From assembly GCF_001949145.1 (NCBI RefSeq), contig NW_019091625.1:336073-386935 (forward strand): 50,863 bases of DNA, written 5' to 3'. The position numbers were made by a program, and so were the translations under genes. Of the stretch, positions 12,130 through 23,500 are shown one piece after another. The DNA is from Acanthaster planci. Taxonomy: Eukaryota > Echinodermata > Asteroidea > Valvatida > Acanthasteridae. The notes beneath the pieces are model-generated. The model ran no database searches. It saw nothing but the letters and a program-made list of their open reading frames with translations, and had not been told where the DNA came from. Numbering within the stretch: position 1 is the first letter of the stretch; every line of letters starts with the position of its first letter.

Positions 12130-12505
12130 CTTGTCACACTACAGCCTCTCAACCTGGGTTAAACTCAGCCTAGGGCGAACCCATGACCCCCCCCGGTTGA
12201 AAATTTGACTTCTCAACCCCAGGTTAAACCCGATGTTGTTTCACACTTGTTTCGTGCAAACCAAGGTTATTTGGGTGAATTCAACCCAGAAATGAGCATG
12301 GAAAATTTTCAACCCGGGTTGAAAATTCTCAACCCTGGTCTGGAGCAGGGTTGAGTTCAACCCGGAATGAAATCAATCTTGGGGTTGACGCAGGGTTGGC
12401 ACAAGATTAAGACATTTCAAATGTGAATTGTCACCAGTTTTCAACCCTGCGACAACCCTGTGTTAACCCCAAGATTTGCCTAGTGTGAAAATTTCTTTTT
12501 TAACC
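12130..12505. mobile_element. Palindrome-rich MITE-like element built from CAACCC/GGGTTG motifs
   Basis: This stretch contains many copies of CAACCC and its complement GGGTTG, often as local palindromes such as TCAACCCGGGTTGA near 12310. It is bracketed by cttgtcacacta (about 12132) and a reverse-complementary ctagtgtgaa (about 12480-12490), which could be short terminal inverted repeats. It has no coding potential. The structure resembles a non-autonomous DNA transposon able to fold into hairpins. Ends and family are uncertain. Confidence 0.45.
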
Positions 12506-15151
12506 CCTTTCTACAAATTGACTGAGGTATATATAAGGTGCACAAGTTGTTTTCTCTGAAACAAACTCATTCAACTCTGAAACTACACATTCAATCAAAC
12601 AAGCATTGCCTTCTACATTAAACGTCACTTTCATCAACTTTGGAACCAGAAAGAAATTCCCAAATAAGTAAAGCACTCATACAGTTGTGTGATAATTTTC
12701 TGCATAATGTAATAATTCAACGTTGGTGTTTCTTGATTGAAGCTGCGACATAAAATGAGGCTACCCGAACTGTTTGCAGGGTGTGGTTTAATATTCCCCG
12801 CCAGGACCAGAGTCTCTTGCTTTAATTGGCTGCAAAATGGTCCTCCCTCGGCCTTGACTAATTTTTTTTACAAGTTTGATTGCTCCTACCACGTCAGCAA
12901 TAGCTTTAAGGTCTAAAATTTGGTGCGCGACACACCGACGATGCTTCCCATATATGTACCTCAACTGCATGATGTGCCACACGCACTGCAAACCGCACTC
13001 GGACTACTCTGTGCCGATCTTGACGGTTAGGCCTTCGTGTCACTCACTACTAACCTTTCCGTTGAGTATAATAAATTTTACCTGCTATGTGGAAAATGTG
13101 TTGTAGGATGTGAAGTCACTGATTTTCATACACATGCAAAAACAACTCTGTACACTTTCAGTGGACAGAACAAAAAAATGAGTTGTGTTAGCATAATTGA
13201 AAACATCTCTGCAATGCTTCATGAGCTTCAATGTAGAAAATATTACTTTTAAGCTGTAATTTGAAGTGAAAAACAACAATTACTGACTATTATTTTCAGA
13301 GAAAATAAATGTTACTTTTGGGTTTCATTTTCTGGGGACACCCCATGTATTTAGCATCTTGTTACAAATGTAGCATGGCTTTTCCTCAATGCAAAAAAAA
13401 CTGGCTGTTTTTTCAAAATATGACTGTGAAAATTACAGCTTCATGGCTACTATGCCCCGAATCTCTCATAACCCTGATGTGTATACATGTATCTTCCATT
13501 TGTTTTTCAGGTAAGGGCAGTGAAGGTTGACTAACTGCTTTCATTTTTGAGTTGTAAGATTATCGTGATTTTCATGAAAGTGAGCTTATTGTACATTTTG
13601 TTTGCACGCAATTTTTTAAGATTTAGTTTTGCTGTTGTACGTGTACTTGGCTGCTGACTATGACAGGTAAACCAACGTCTAATTTTTATTGTTCTGGCCA
13701 TCAGTGGATTCATTCTTCATGTAGGAACTGTCAACCTCCTCCCCAACATTAAGAGGTACATGTACATGTATGCTGCTATAAAAACCATGCTCGTGGTAAA
13801 TAAAAGGGTCTGCCTACACTAATGGAATGTGGTTGACTGCAAACTAGTGGTTCAGGAGTGGAAATTGACCATACTGCTAGAATTACGTGGTTGCTTGATT
13901 GATGTACCTGTATGTGCATTATTTCATTACTTTTTTCTATTCAATTAAGGGAAAACCACTTTGTGAAATGAAGGCTTCCTTTCAGAAGGTACAGGACATG
14001 GGATACATGTATATATGTAGAACATATTAAACCAAAAGCCTCAAACATTTGAGGCAGTGTAGGACAGCACAGCAATAAGTGTTGACTAAAATGTTAGTCG
14101 TCAAAAACAAGTTCGAATACCAAGGGTTTAAAGAATACCAACACTTATCTCTTTAAAATCGCTGGATTTTTTTCTCAGCCCTACACTCTCCAGGAATCAA
14201 ATTCATGTAGCGTTATTATTTCTCTCTTTTGAGAAATCATGTTGTGGCCAGTGTTACATGTACATAATTTTACCTAAATTTATGAATAAACGATTCAATA
14301 ATTAATATTACATTTATATATATACATTAATTACACAACACATAACTAAAAAGTTAAAGGTTTTAAAATGAAAATAATAGTTGAAGTTAAAAGTTCAAAA
14401 GTGAAAGGTTAGAATGTTAAAAGTTCACTGTGCACAGTCTTATGCATACATGTACCAGGGCATGTATTGGCTGCTACTGCTTTATGTAGATTTGTAAAAA
14501 TCACTGATTGAGAAGTTCTACAGACCTCAGGAGGAAACTGGATCTATATCGAATAGTTCTTCTTTTACATGATCTGTCGCATCTTCCCGATGGAAGAAGT
14601 TCATAGTTGTGTGACAAGACAAGACACTCACCATACGCAATGATAATCCTCGCTTTGTTCATCACACAGCGTATCAGCAATGCACAAGTTTTCCTAGCAC
14701 AGCAAGGGCAAAAATGTGTTGCGGTACGCAGATAAATCTGACCATGTCAAATCTCAGATTGCCTTTTTGTAACTGTGGAAACAAAATGTCCAGTTTTTGA
14801 AGAAACAATTGAATTTACCAGTATTTACACAGTATTTCAGCAAAGCTAGATGTAGCCTTGTAGACACATTGTTGCAGCTATAATTACAATTGTACATGTA
14901 CTGTACATGATTCGGTTATAAATGTGCACCGTGTCTTTAGCGACACCTTTAATTGCATTTTAAGGACAAAAATAATGCATACTCATTGTGCCGCTACACC
15001 AGATCACCATTGACAGAAATTTAGAGACATTTTGCCATCAACTGACAGGACACTAGTTTTGTGCATGAATTTAGCTGTACGTGTTGTTGTTTTGTTGCTT
15101 TCCCTCAACTCTATAATCTTAGGATCTTTGGTTCAGCCTTTGGTGCCAGTC
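12506..15151. other. Non-coding stretch
   Basis: Around 2.6 kb without a supported gene. Open frames near 12788-13710 are short and motif-free. The sequence at 14280-14420 is low-complexity, A/T rich, with reiterated gttaaaagttc-like words. TACATGTA octamers are scattered through it (for example 13485, 13757, 14260 and 14890). The last few hundred bases are probably the 3' flank of the minus-strand GPCR gene. Confidence 0.45.
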
Positions 15152-16094
15152 TTAAAGTAAACCATGGAGCACCTGACGAAGATCCCTGTTCCGCATGTAG
15201 TAGATAACAACATTCAACCAGCTGTTGGCCAAAAGTAGGGCATCAGTGAATGAGGTGGCCAAGTACCCATCATAGAGTTCCCCTTCAATTTGTGAAACTA
15301 TCGCCATCCCGAGGACTGTAGGAATCCAGGTGATGGCCAGAGTCCCTGTTATGATGATGATGGTGGTGGTTGATCTGGTGTTTATTCGCCGCCCACCTTG
15401 GCCATTGCCTGCTTGGTTTTCAGCAGCTATGCGTCGGGCTTGGTTGCGACTTATCATGCTGATATGTGCATACAGGATGAATATGGTTGCTAGTGAGATA
15501 ACAAGAAATGCAACAACAATATATAGTCTCCAATCAACTCTTTCTCCTGTGCAGAATTTAGGGTTACCCCTTGAAACCGTTGCAGTGCCATAAAACCCAA
15601 ACAACAGAGTGAACATTAAGAAGATAATTGCCCATGTACTGCATACCATGATCTTTGATCTGAACTCAGTCATCATTGAAGGGTAGCGCAGAGGATAAGA
15701 GATAGCAATGTAACGGTCTATAGTGACAAGAAGAAGTGAATTACAGCTTAGTGCGAAATACAAATGTGAGAACATTGGTTGCCACACAGAGAAAGTTACC
15801 TACATGTAGCTGCCAAGACCCAGCAAAGAGTTCCCACAGTCTGAAGAAGCGGCTTGTAGCGTTACCAAGGTCAGACAGGGTGAGGGAAGCCATGAAGATT
15901 TTGGTGGTCGGCTGGATGCTGGTGACACGCCGTAAAGTGAAGAGCATCAGTGGATTTAAGAGAAAAATCAGGACCATCAGCATGGTAAAAAGGGCTACAA
16001 AAATCCCGAACGGTGTTGGAACCAGATCCCGCCCCACATCTTCATCTGTGAAATCAGAGGTGATGTGCAATCCTGCAATTGTTGTGGTTTCCAT
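15152..16094 (-). pseudogene. Rhodopsin-like (class A) GPCR, single exon with one frameshift
   Basis: The frame starts at ATG 16094 and stops at 15154-15152, about 313 residues with one frame change near 15785-15795. Seven hydrophobic segments are visible. TM2 has the conserved LTLSD, TM3 ends in TIDRYIAI (a DRY motif), TM4 has its Trp in STWAII, TM6 has TWIP in place of CWxP, and TM7 reads LNVVIYY, so the Pro of NPxxY is missing. The C-terminal tail is very short. The ligand is unknown; the protein looks like the orphan, intronless receptors that are expanded in marine invertebrates. The frame break lies in a CTCTGTGTGG stretch, just after the TM3 Cys (GNFLC). A two-base loss in a GT run or a one-base gain would explain it, and an assembly error is possible. 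Just upstream, a TACATGTA at 15801-15808 inserts two residues into the usual WxLGxxxC motif. Confidence 0.75.
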
Positions 16095-16764
16095 GGTTGC
16101 CAGAGAGAGTTATGGAGATATATATATATATTAAACAAAAAAATGGCTTGTGACTTCAAATGGTCCCCCACTTCTATGACAGAGTAAGGCTTTGTCGTTC
16201 AGTGTGATGATTTGCTCATGAAGTTGAGCGCCGTTGTCACTGTCCAGGAATCAGTTTTCAATCAATATTTGCGCACATGAAGATTGAGTCATCACGGGAT
16301 GAAGAAATAGCACTGCTACGTGTTTGTCTGTGGAGGTGAAGTCTTGTTCCGTTCTTCCGTTTAAATAGTAGTAAAAGTCAGCAGGTACTTTGAGCAGCTT
16401 CTTCTGCAGAGAGTTGAGCACTTTCAGATGTTGTTGCTTGCCTTGTGGACGAAATCCTTGAAATGTTGCAGCATCCACTTGACTTAGTGCAGACTCCGTT
16501 GTTTGTTCCTGCGTAGCATGATCATATCCCTCCTGTGCCTACGCTATTGGTGAATGAATGATGAATGGGCTGCACAAAGGAAAGCTACCGCACATGTTTG
16601 TAATTAGATTCATGTTTAGGGAGCAACATTCCGCTTTTTCGTTGTTATCTAGTGTGGGAGTCCAAGCATGCCTGACGTGATTGTCACCTCACAATTACAT
16701 GTTCATTACTGCATTTTGTGAGGAGAGGTTATCATTGTGGATGTGATGGAACAGTGTGAGAAAC
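16095..16764. other. 5' flank of the GPCR gene, non-coding
   Basis: About 670 bases between the GPCR start and the Harbinger fragment. There is a short (TA)n run just upstream of the GPCR start (about 16118-16132). A minus-strand open frame at 16251-16478 has no recognisable motif and could be 5' untranslated sequence. No TATA-type promoter can be assigned with confidence. Confidence 0.4.
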
Positions 16765-17175
16765 GACACGGACTCCCCTAAGTGGCAGGTGCAATGGACG
16801 ATTCTCACATCCCAATTCTGGCACCAAAAGATAAAGCAAAGGATTATTACAACAGGAAAGGGTTCCATTCTATTTTTCTACTGGCAGTTGTGGAATTTTA
16901 TGGCAAGTTTGTCACTGTACATGTATGTGTTGGGTGGGCAGGAAGCATGCACTACGTCAGAGTTTTGACAAATTAAAAAACTATATGGCAGGCTGTATCA
17001 GTGGTACTCTGTCCCTCCCCCTGTGAGATTGAAGAAGTTGAGACCCAGTTACAATGTAAGATGCTTGGTGTCCCCGTCTACCCTCTTCTGCCCAACCTAA
17101 TGAAGGCACATTCTGACCTTGGACATTTGACTTGCAGAGAGTTGCTCTTCTCAGTGTCTGATTTCAGTAGCTAAG
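16765..17175 (+). pseudogene. PIF/Harbinger transposase fragment
   Basis: The frame reads VAGAMDDSHIPILAPKD, KDYYNRKGFHSIFLLAVV, KFVTV, then CVGWAGSMHYVRVLTN. This is the order of the DDE core of HARBI1-like transposases: a GAIDGTHIPI-like motif with the first catalytic Asp, NRKG-hydrophobic, then VGWPGSxHDxR with the second Asp. After a stop and frame change, YPLLPNLMKAHSD matches the family's AYPLLPWLMKP segment. The second catalytic Asp is replaced by Tyr (HYVRV) and the final catalytic Glu region is missing, so the fragment is not an active enzyme. A TACATGTA at 16918-16925 adds two residues just before CVGW. The Myb/SANT-like pseudogene at 18583-18950 is probably its partner. Confidence 0.7.
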
Positions 17176-17774
17176 GCTGAAGTGTTTGGAGTGTCATCAC
17201 TTCCATTGTGACTTTCACCACAAGGAATCTTGGGAGGGGAGGTGGTGAGAGTGGATCTTCATACTCTGTGGAGAATGTTGAAGAATTGTTTTCACGTGAC
17301 ATGCGCATTCGAATCGACGCAAATTCTCCAGGTTTTGCAGCGATGCATTAGTACTCTGCGATGGATAACAGGTCATCTGGAATACAAACAATACTCAGGG
17401 AAATGCAAGCTTTTCATGGTATCATGTTCTGGCATTAGAAATTTGCATAATAGTGACATGCAACCCTTGAGTCCACAATAAATGACCTTTGACATCGCTA
17501 CTTCATCACTTAAACAAACTATGTTGCAAAATGTCTTGGATATACACGTACATGTAGATGCATGATGTCCGTATGACTGAATAAAATTCACAATAAAATC
17601 TTCCAAAAGTTTACTGCAAACAAAAAATGCAACGGCAATTTATGATTGACTCATCACAATACGCAAAAAAAACGATTTGGGGTTCATACAAATATTTTCA
17701 AAATTAAATTGATTGCATTCTTGAGGGAAATTGCCATCAACGCTAGGCACTGGGTGATCTGAACTATTGAATTC
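17176..17774. other. Interval between Harbinger-related pieces
   Basis: Immediately after the transposase fragment, a plus-strand frame around 17225-17345 (GGGESGSSYSVENVEELF) looks protein-like by composition, but it matches no family I know and is stopped soon after. The remainder up to 17774 is A/T rich and empty. It may be interior sequence of the same decayed Harbinger element. Confidence 0.35.
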
Positions 17775-17851
17775 CTAGCCCAACTGCTGGTCACTGTGCA
17801 GACTGCTGTCAAGTGATGCATCCTTCTCTGGAACAGGCTTTGATTGTGTGT
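17775..17851 (-). pseudogene. Likely last exon of the Myb/SANT-like gene
   Basis: A 77-nt exon follows a strong acceptor (tcctgttctattcag) and ends at TAG 17777-17775. It encodes TQSKPVPEKDASLDSSLHSD and then QQLG, an acidic, Ser-rich tail. The preceding exon ends at 18583 with one base left over and a good donor (GACG then GTAAGA); joined to this exon it continues the acidic run (PPEGESD, then D, TQSK). Phase and composition agree, so I join them. A 40-nt alternative exon at 18420-18459 can be drawn, but it changes the reading frame. Confidence 0.45.
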
Positions 17852-18582
17852 CTGAATAGAACAGGATCATAGTCATTAGTTTTGAGACGTTCCGGTATAG
17901 CTGCATTTTCCCAGAAATCTACAACCAGGCAATAATTACAATAAGGTCTAGTACAATAAGTGAGTGGGCAAGATTATTTTCTCACAATATACAGCAACAA
18001 CCTTTATGCACCAAATAACCACGTCTAGGGTTTCATGAACAAAATTTATGAACGCAGAAATATGAATAATCTTACGAAACTAAAATTGGATTACAGGTCA
18101 TACGAGGGTGAAAATTCTGAAATTAAATCAGCACAACGGCCGAAACAGGAAGCAAATTGGCATATTATTCAACAGAGTTAGTAATTCCATAATCAAACAG
18201 TATTTGTGCTGTGATGTACGTTATTCAATTCAGCTGCGTGCATCACCCATGATAACACTCCCTAAATAACGTTATGAACTGCATTGAATAAACTGCTGAA
18301 AGTATGATCAAATTGTTAAAATATGAATTTGGAGTCTTATTTGAAGCACAGAGAATTTGCAGTGTGAAATATGGAGATGAATGTACAAAGTAGTCATCGA
18401 TAATATGACTTAAGTTTACCGAAATCCTGCTTGTCTTCGACTTTTGTCAGCAATTTTGACTGGTACATGGGCCGCCAAGACTAACAGGCCCAGAAACCAT
18501 CGGAATGGCTAATAAATAGGAACACATCTTGTGCCACCCCACCCATACATGCAACAATAATGCATTGTAGTTCATGTCTTAC

Positions 18583-18950
18583 CGTCACTCTCTCCCTCTG
18601 GAGGTTCTAAAAACGATGCCAGGGGAGGGTTGACTGACGATCTGTAGCCAATGACTTGGTTCCGATCCTCATCATGTTCACAATTCTTACGGCCCCTCCA
18701 GCCTCTTCGATTAGAATTGACAGTTGCCTTGAACTTGTGTTTAAGGCCGTTGACTTAATTGCAAACACTTTCATGGGTCCTTTCGTAGGCAAGGGTATTT
18801 AACTTCTTGACGATTTTTTTGGTAGATCTTTGTATTTCATGTCAGCAGATCATCCAACGCATTCTGCATGTTGTCCTCTGACCATATCGCAATCAGGACT
18901 TTGACTTCTTCTTTCCCGCAGTTGGCTCCCTGGCGGTCTCGAAGCGTTCT
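18583..18950 (-). pseudogene. Myb/SANT-like (trihelix type) domain gene, inactivated
   Basis: Across three frames the translation follows the Myb_DNA-bind_4 (Myb/SANT-like) domain in order: KEEVKVLIAIWSEDNMQNAL, NTKIYQK, IVKKLNTLAYERTHESVCN, NGLKHKFKATVNSNRRGWRG, and the typical end motif QVIGYRSSVNPP. The lesions are a TGA at 18839-18837 where an Arg (CGA) is expected, a seven-A run (18814-18820 on the plus strand as T) that shifts the frame by one, and a TAA at 18757-18755 where Gln (CAA) would fit. Both stops look like C to T transitions. Such domains bind DNA and are the usual second protein of Harbinger transposons; a transposase fragment lies 1.4 kb away in convergent orientation. A donor at 18582-18581 leads to the small last exon at 17851-17775. 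It could instead be a host gene copy. Confidence 0.65.
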
Positions 18951-19440
18951 CCGTCATCGCTGAAGATGTCGAGGGCCTTGACATGATGCTGGGAGAGAGG
19001 ATCTGAAATTCGGTAGCGGAAGGAATGCTTTTCTTATGAATGGAACCGGAGAGAACGTGCAAGATCAGAGAGAACGTGGAGGAAGTAGGACATCAAAAGA
19101 AAATGGCGAATGACGAAAGGTAGGATGCATCAGCATGCGATTACATTGTATACCTCATTGTTTACAACAAAAGCGCGCCAAAGAAAAGTTGTTACATAAC
19201 TCCAGACCACCAAGCTGGCTAAAACTGGATGCGTTTTAGCTAAAGCCATCTAGACACTTTTTAAAATCTTTTTGATGTAGCGCTAAACCCTCCCTCCGAT
19301 TTGGTTTAAATCACTGTTTTAACTCAGAGATAAAACTGATTTGATGTAACTTGGAAAGTGTCTCGACATCATTTTTAGCGTAAAAAGTTACACTGAATTG
19401 AATGTAACAACTGATTTTAAGTGAATTTAATTTGACTGCA
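18951..19440. other. G+C-rich upstream region and inverted-repeat segment
   Basis: The region 18900-19000 is relatively CpG rich. On the plus strand ATGGCGAATGACGAAAG followed by GTAGGA (about 19102-19120) would make a tiny first exon of a divergent transcript, which I cannot confirm. From about 19245 to 19375 the words tagacacttttt and aaagtgtctcga, and tttgatgta and gatgtaactt, are placed as imperfect inverted repeats, as in a MITE or in the end of the Harbinger element. Confidence 0.35.
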
Positions 19441-22400
19441 ATACTACAATGTACATAAATTTTTATGTTCAAAGATCAGGAGTCCACAGAGTAAACATTT
19501 TGTGCTGAGTTAAAGTGTGAGGTGGATAATGGGGAAAAATCCAGGCTTTGGAACAGTTACAAGGCCGGCAAAAATGTAATGGGCCCTGGTCAAACCACTC
19601 ATGAAGAACCCGGTTAGAACTTGATAAGGCAGCTTCCAGTATTGCCTCATCTGTGGACTACTGGATTTTTTAAAAACTTGGCATGAAAGGGTAGACACAT
19701 TTGCGATTTTAAACCTTACAAATTTTCATCAAATGAAACACTTGGCAGGTAGTAGACATGTATTTCAATCTCATTGTACGTACATCTTTATATTTTTCTA
19801 TGTACACATCCAATTTTAATGATTCTCAGCAAATCATCGCCAAATATTGACTTTTTCTTAAGAATTGTACCGGTACAGCTAGGTTCCACAAATCCCCATG
19901 TCAACATGAGTGCAAGGCACTCATTAATCAAATCCAACTTTAAATTTTGAGTACAAAAAGCGTTGTTGATGACAGATGTAATTTAGTTCACTAGCTTATT
20001 TCATTGTGTCAAATCTCTCACTGCCATTGAAGTGGCCTTTCCTGTGGCTTGCTTCAAGCAGCTTCACCCTTTCATTACTGATGTAATTTACATGTACATG
20101 TACATATGAACCATTTACAAAAGTCCACAATGGCACGGTCCATAATATTTATAAACAATAAATTGTCCGCGGACATGGAAATCTTGGAAAGTGAAGCGTA
20201 AAACTCTTGTAATGTTTGGTGCTTCATGCAGCATTGAGGTTCAGTACCCTAACACATACATGCACATGTAGATCAGAATAGCAAAAGTGAAATTGGAAAT
20301 TAGGTTAATTGAAACAAACATGAATTTTAAGGATTTTAGTCAAATGTTTCTGTTACGTGGTCCCTGTAAGTCTTACTGGTTGTCCATTCCTGTATAGTGT
20401 GCTCACGTTTCTCTTTTGGCATCAACTGTCCATGGCTATTACATCATGTATATCTATTGTAGAACACAGTGGAACAAGACCTGAATGCAGATTGAGTAAT
20501 TACTTGAGCCTTGATCAGAATGTGGACTGACTTGTTCAAGTTCTGATGTGGTGGAAGTATTTCCCAAAAGCTTGGCCTTTTTTGCCGTCGGTGCCATGTA
20601 ATGAGGTGAAATGGAGCAGACATTTCCGATTTTGGCTGGCACTTTTATTGAGCACATGCGGCTTTTCAATTAAATGCCGAGGTTGTCTCCAACCCTAAGA
20701 ATGGCCCCCAACAAATGAATTGAAGAGTAATTGTCATGTTTAAAGTAGGGTAGAACTTGTGTCAAACTGTCATTGAAGCAGTGATGAGAAACTGGACTTT
20801 TTGATACTGATTGGAAATAATGTTGAGTGCATGCTTGTTGGTTTCACTGTAGAAAGCTGCCCCCTGAAAATTGGGCATTTTTATTGGTTTTATGTGCATA
20901 TTGAAGCCAATTTTTCTGACCAAGGAATGCTCGCTACTTCTTTTTCCAAAACGTGGGACCTTGCAGTTCTTTGCTAAACCACAAAACAGCAGGTTTTTAA
21001 TAGTCATGATTTTATGGTTAAATGTTAGTTTAAAACCGGCCGAGTACATATTTATGTCAATATATCATAGATTTCCAGTGATTTTTTTTAAAGAATTTTT
21101 TATTTCATTTTTCAGTCATGTTGGCCGTTGTTGAATGGGGAAACTGTCGGAGGTATTCATGAATATCTGTTTACACAATAGGCTCAAACTTCCACTTTAA
21201 TCATGTACATGTACATGTAAGTTATATGCACTTACAAAGTGCAAATCGCAATGGGTGCAATAGTGGGCCTCGACTAAGGGGTCATCCATTTTTGTCATCA
21301 TTTTCACAAGCATACAGAGCGTACTCTTTTCCCTGGCTCCCCTCTCCCTGTCTAAGAGAGTACAAAATAAAATGCTGATTTCTCTGTGGTGCCTGGGGGC
21401 CCATTCTAACTCCCAATGTAAGGCTGTTAATGTGCAGTAGATGACCAGAGAATAGTAGCAGGAGGAAAATTAACGTCCATGACATCAGAGCAAGTCACTT
21501 GGTATGCTGAGAATTCAACTTGTTACTAGTAAGAAACACTCGAAATACATGTAGATATCGTCCATATACCCAGCAAGAAATGAGACCCAGGGGTACCCCC
21601 CCAGGATGTCCAATCCCTGTACACATTCCAGACTATTGTTACTTAACACATCCCCCACAAGATGTCTGAAAGGAATTCCCCCAGATTCCTGAGAGACAAT
21701 GACCAACACAAATCAGGGGGGGGTTCTCTCCGTCTCATACCTTGCTGCATATGATCGTCCAATAGACGTTGGACGCACGCACGAGTGTGGGCCAGTTTCT
21801 TACATAAGGATTACCTGTATGTACAGTGTACAGTACACTTGTACCATCCATCACACTTGATCTGTAACGATGTGAAACAGCCTGCACATGTACGCTCTGC
21901 GAAACAGGAGTTGAAACTATGAACCAGACTGCGCGCATACATGTACATGTATAGCAGTAGGAAGCATAAACTGTGGCCGGTCCATAATAATCGATATTTT
22001 AATGTGTTTCTAAAGTGTACACAACCAATTAAACCCCCTCCCCCTAGCGTTTGGTTTGTATGCTCGTGAAAATGATGACAAAAAATAGATGACCCCTTAA
22101 AAGACACACTAAGTGCTGGGTCTTTTTGCGTCATGGCTCATTCTACTGTATAATTTATTCCATAGTGAGATCTCAGGAGGTTTGACATTCTCAAGGGAAC
22201 TTGTTCAGACTGAAGGCAGATGGAGACTTGGCCACAGGGAGATGACCCATGCATCTAAAAGTTGACTCAGTAATTCAGCCTCTCTCCACTCTTTAGAGGA
22301 GCATGAGGGCAAGGGCTCATTTAGTGTTTGTTACACTTTGGTTGAAATCCCAACCTTCAATATGTTTGAACGTTGAGTTTGGTACTGGTAGCATTATTCT

Positions 22401-23500
22401 CCGAAGTATATACAAAAAATGGATGGTAGTTCTGTGAGGGTTAAGCTCTGGGATTAATTTCAGAAAACAGATGTAATTGAACGTCAGTGAGCTGGCCATG
22501 TGACTTTATTTATAGCTTTGATACACGTAGCAGCGCTGTACGGTGAGACCAAAAGAGTCACATTTGTGTAAAAAATGGTCATATGTGACCGTAGGTTTAT
22601 TTCTTATCACCAATAGCGACCATGATTTGTGCCCATTAGTTGTCCACCTTGTCAGTCATATTTCACTAACAATTGCTGCCCAGTCTTACATGTACAATGT
22701 ATGTGCCCAGTGCGATGTGTCTCTGTGATCATGCGTTTTGTTCTCATTACCTTGTACATGTATGTACATGTACACAGCATGAGCCCATGTTAAACTGCAG
22801 CATAGCTTTTATGCTGGTACATGTACATGCACACAGGTACTACATACATGTAAGTACCCGATTGGACTGGTTTGCGGTCACATAGAATGTGTATGGGGAG
22901 ATGTTTCACCTGCGTATTCATTATATGTGCAATATATGCACCTACATGTATACAATCTGCATCCTGTGCAATAAACTTGGTTCAGTTCCAAATGTGATAT
23001 GAAACCAAAAGGTTTCAAGGTTCCCGTGGTCCGGTCTGGTCCCAGGTACAAAATACTCAAGTGTAAAAGAACAATAATGCTTTGTCTTTTCTTTCAGCTG
23101 TATCTTTTAAGTAATTGTTGGCCATTATTAATGAATTCCACAAGCACGAAATCCACAGCCTGTCTGTCCCGCGGATAAATGACGGAGTAATGTTGAGACT
23201 TAAAATAAGTTTGTGCACATGTCTGAAGCAAAGTGAAGCCTGACATGTGACTTGATGCACGCTATAGATATGATAAAAGTTGGACATGTTTGATAGGTTC
23301 AATCAGTAAAGCTTGGTTTTTGCAATTTTGTACATGTAACTTGTGCATTCTGAAAAGACAGTACATGTACATGTATGTACATGTACAAAAATCGACCTTG
23401 AGCGTAAATTGTTTTCTAGGAGCCATTGACTCCTAATTTTATTTTTCTCTGTAATATAGTGCAGTTTTTATATGTATGCAGGCTCAGCGTTTTGTGTGTG
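19441..23500. other. Long non-coding stretch rich in TACATGTA
   Basis: About 4 kb without a supported gene, apart from repeat copy 2 (21569-21770). TACATGTA and its reiterated form are especially dense here, for example near 20091, 21203, 21940, 22754, 22817, 23361 and 23378. Short open frames have no domain signature. No splice-bounded exon could be defended. Confidence 0.45.
21569..21770 (+). repeat. Dispersed repeat, copy 2
   Basis: This is the second copy of the element at 8520-8735. Divergence by eye is substantial, with many substitutions and small indels, so the two insertions or duplications are old. A poly-G run (caggggggggttctctcc) is present in both copies at the same place. Confidence 0.6.

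Noticed and set aside
11855-12208. A 117-codon plus-strand open frame
   Set aside because: Part of it runs into the palindrome-rich mini-element and it has no domain pattern.
17790-17930. A longer frame FWENAAIPERLKTNDYDPVL overlapping the last Myb-like exon
   Set aside because: It requires a weaker acceptor and reads through the strong acceptor used for the better exon; probably chance.
18420-18459. A 40-nt exon candidate between the Myb-like domain and its last exon
   Set aside because: It has plausible splice sites, but including it shifts the frame away from the acidic tail; direct joining of 18583 to 17851 fits phase and composition better.
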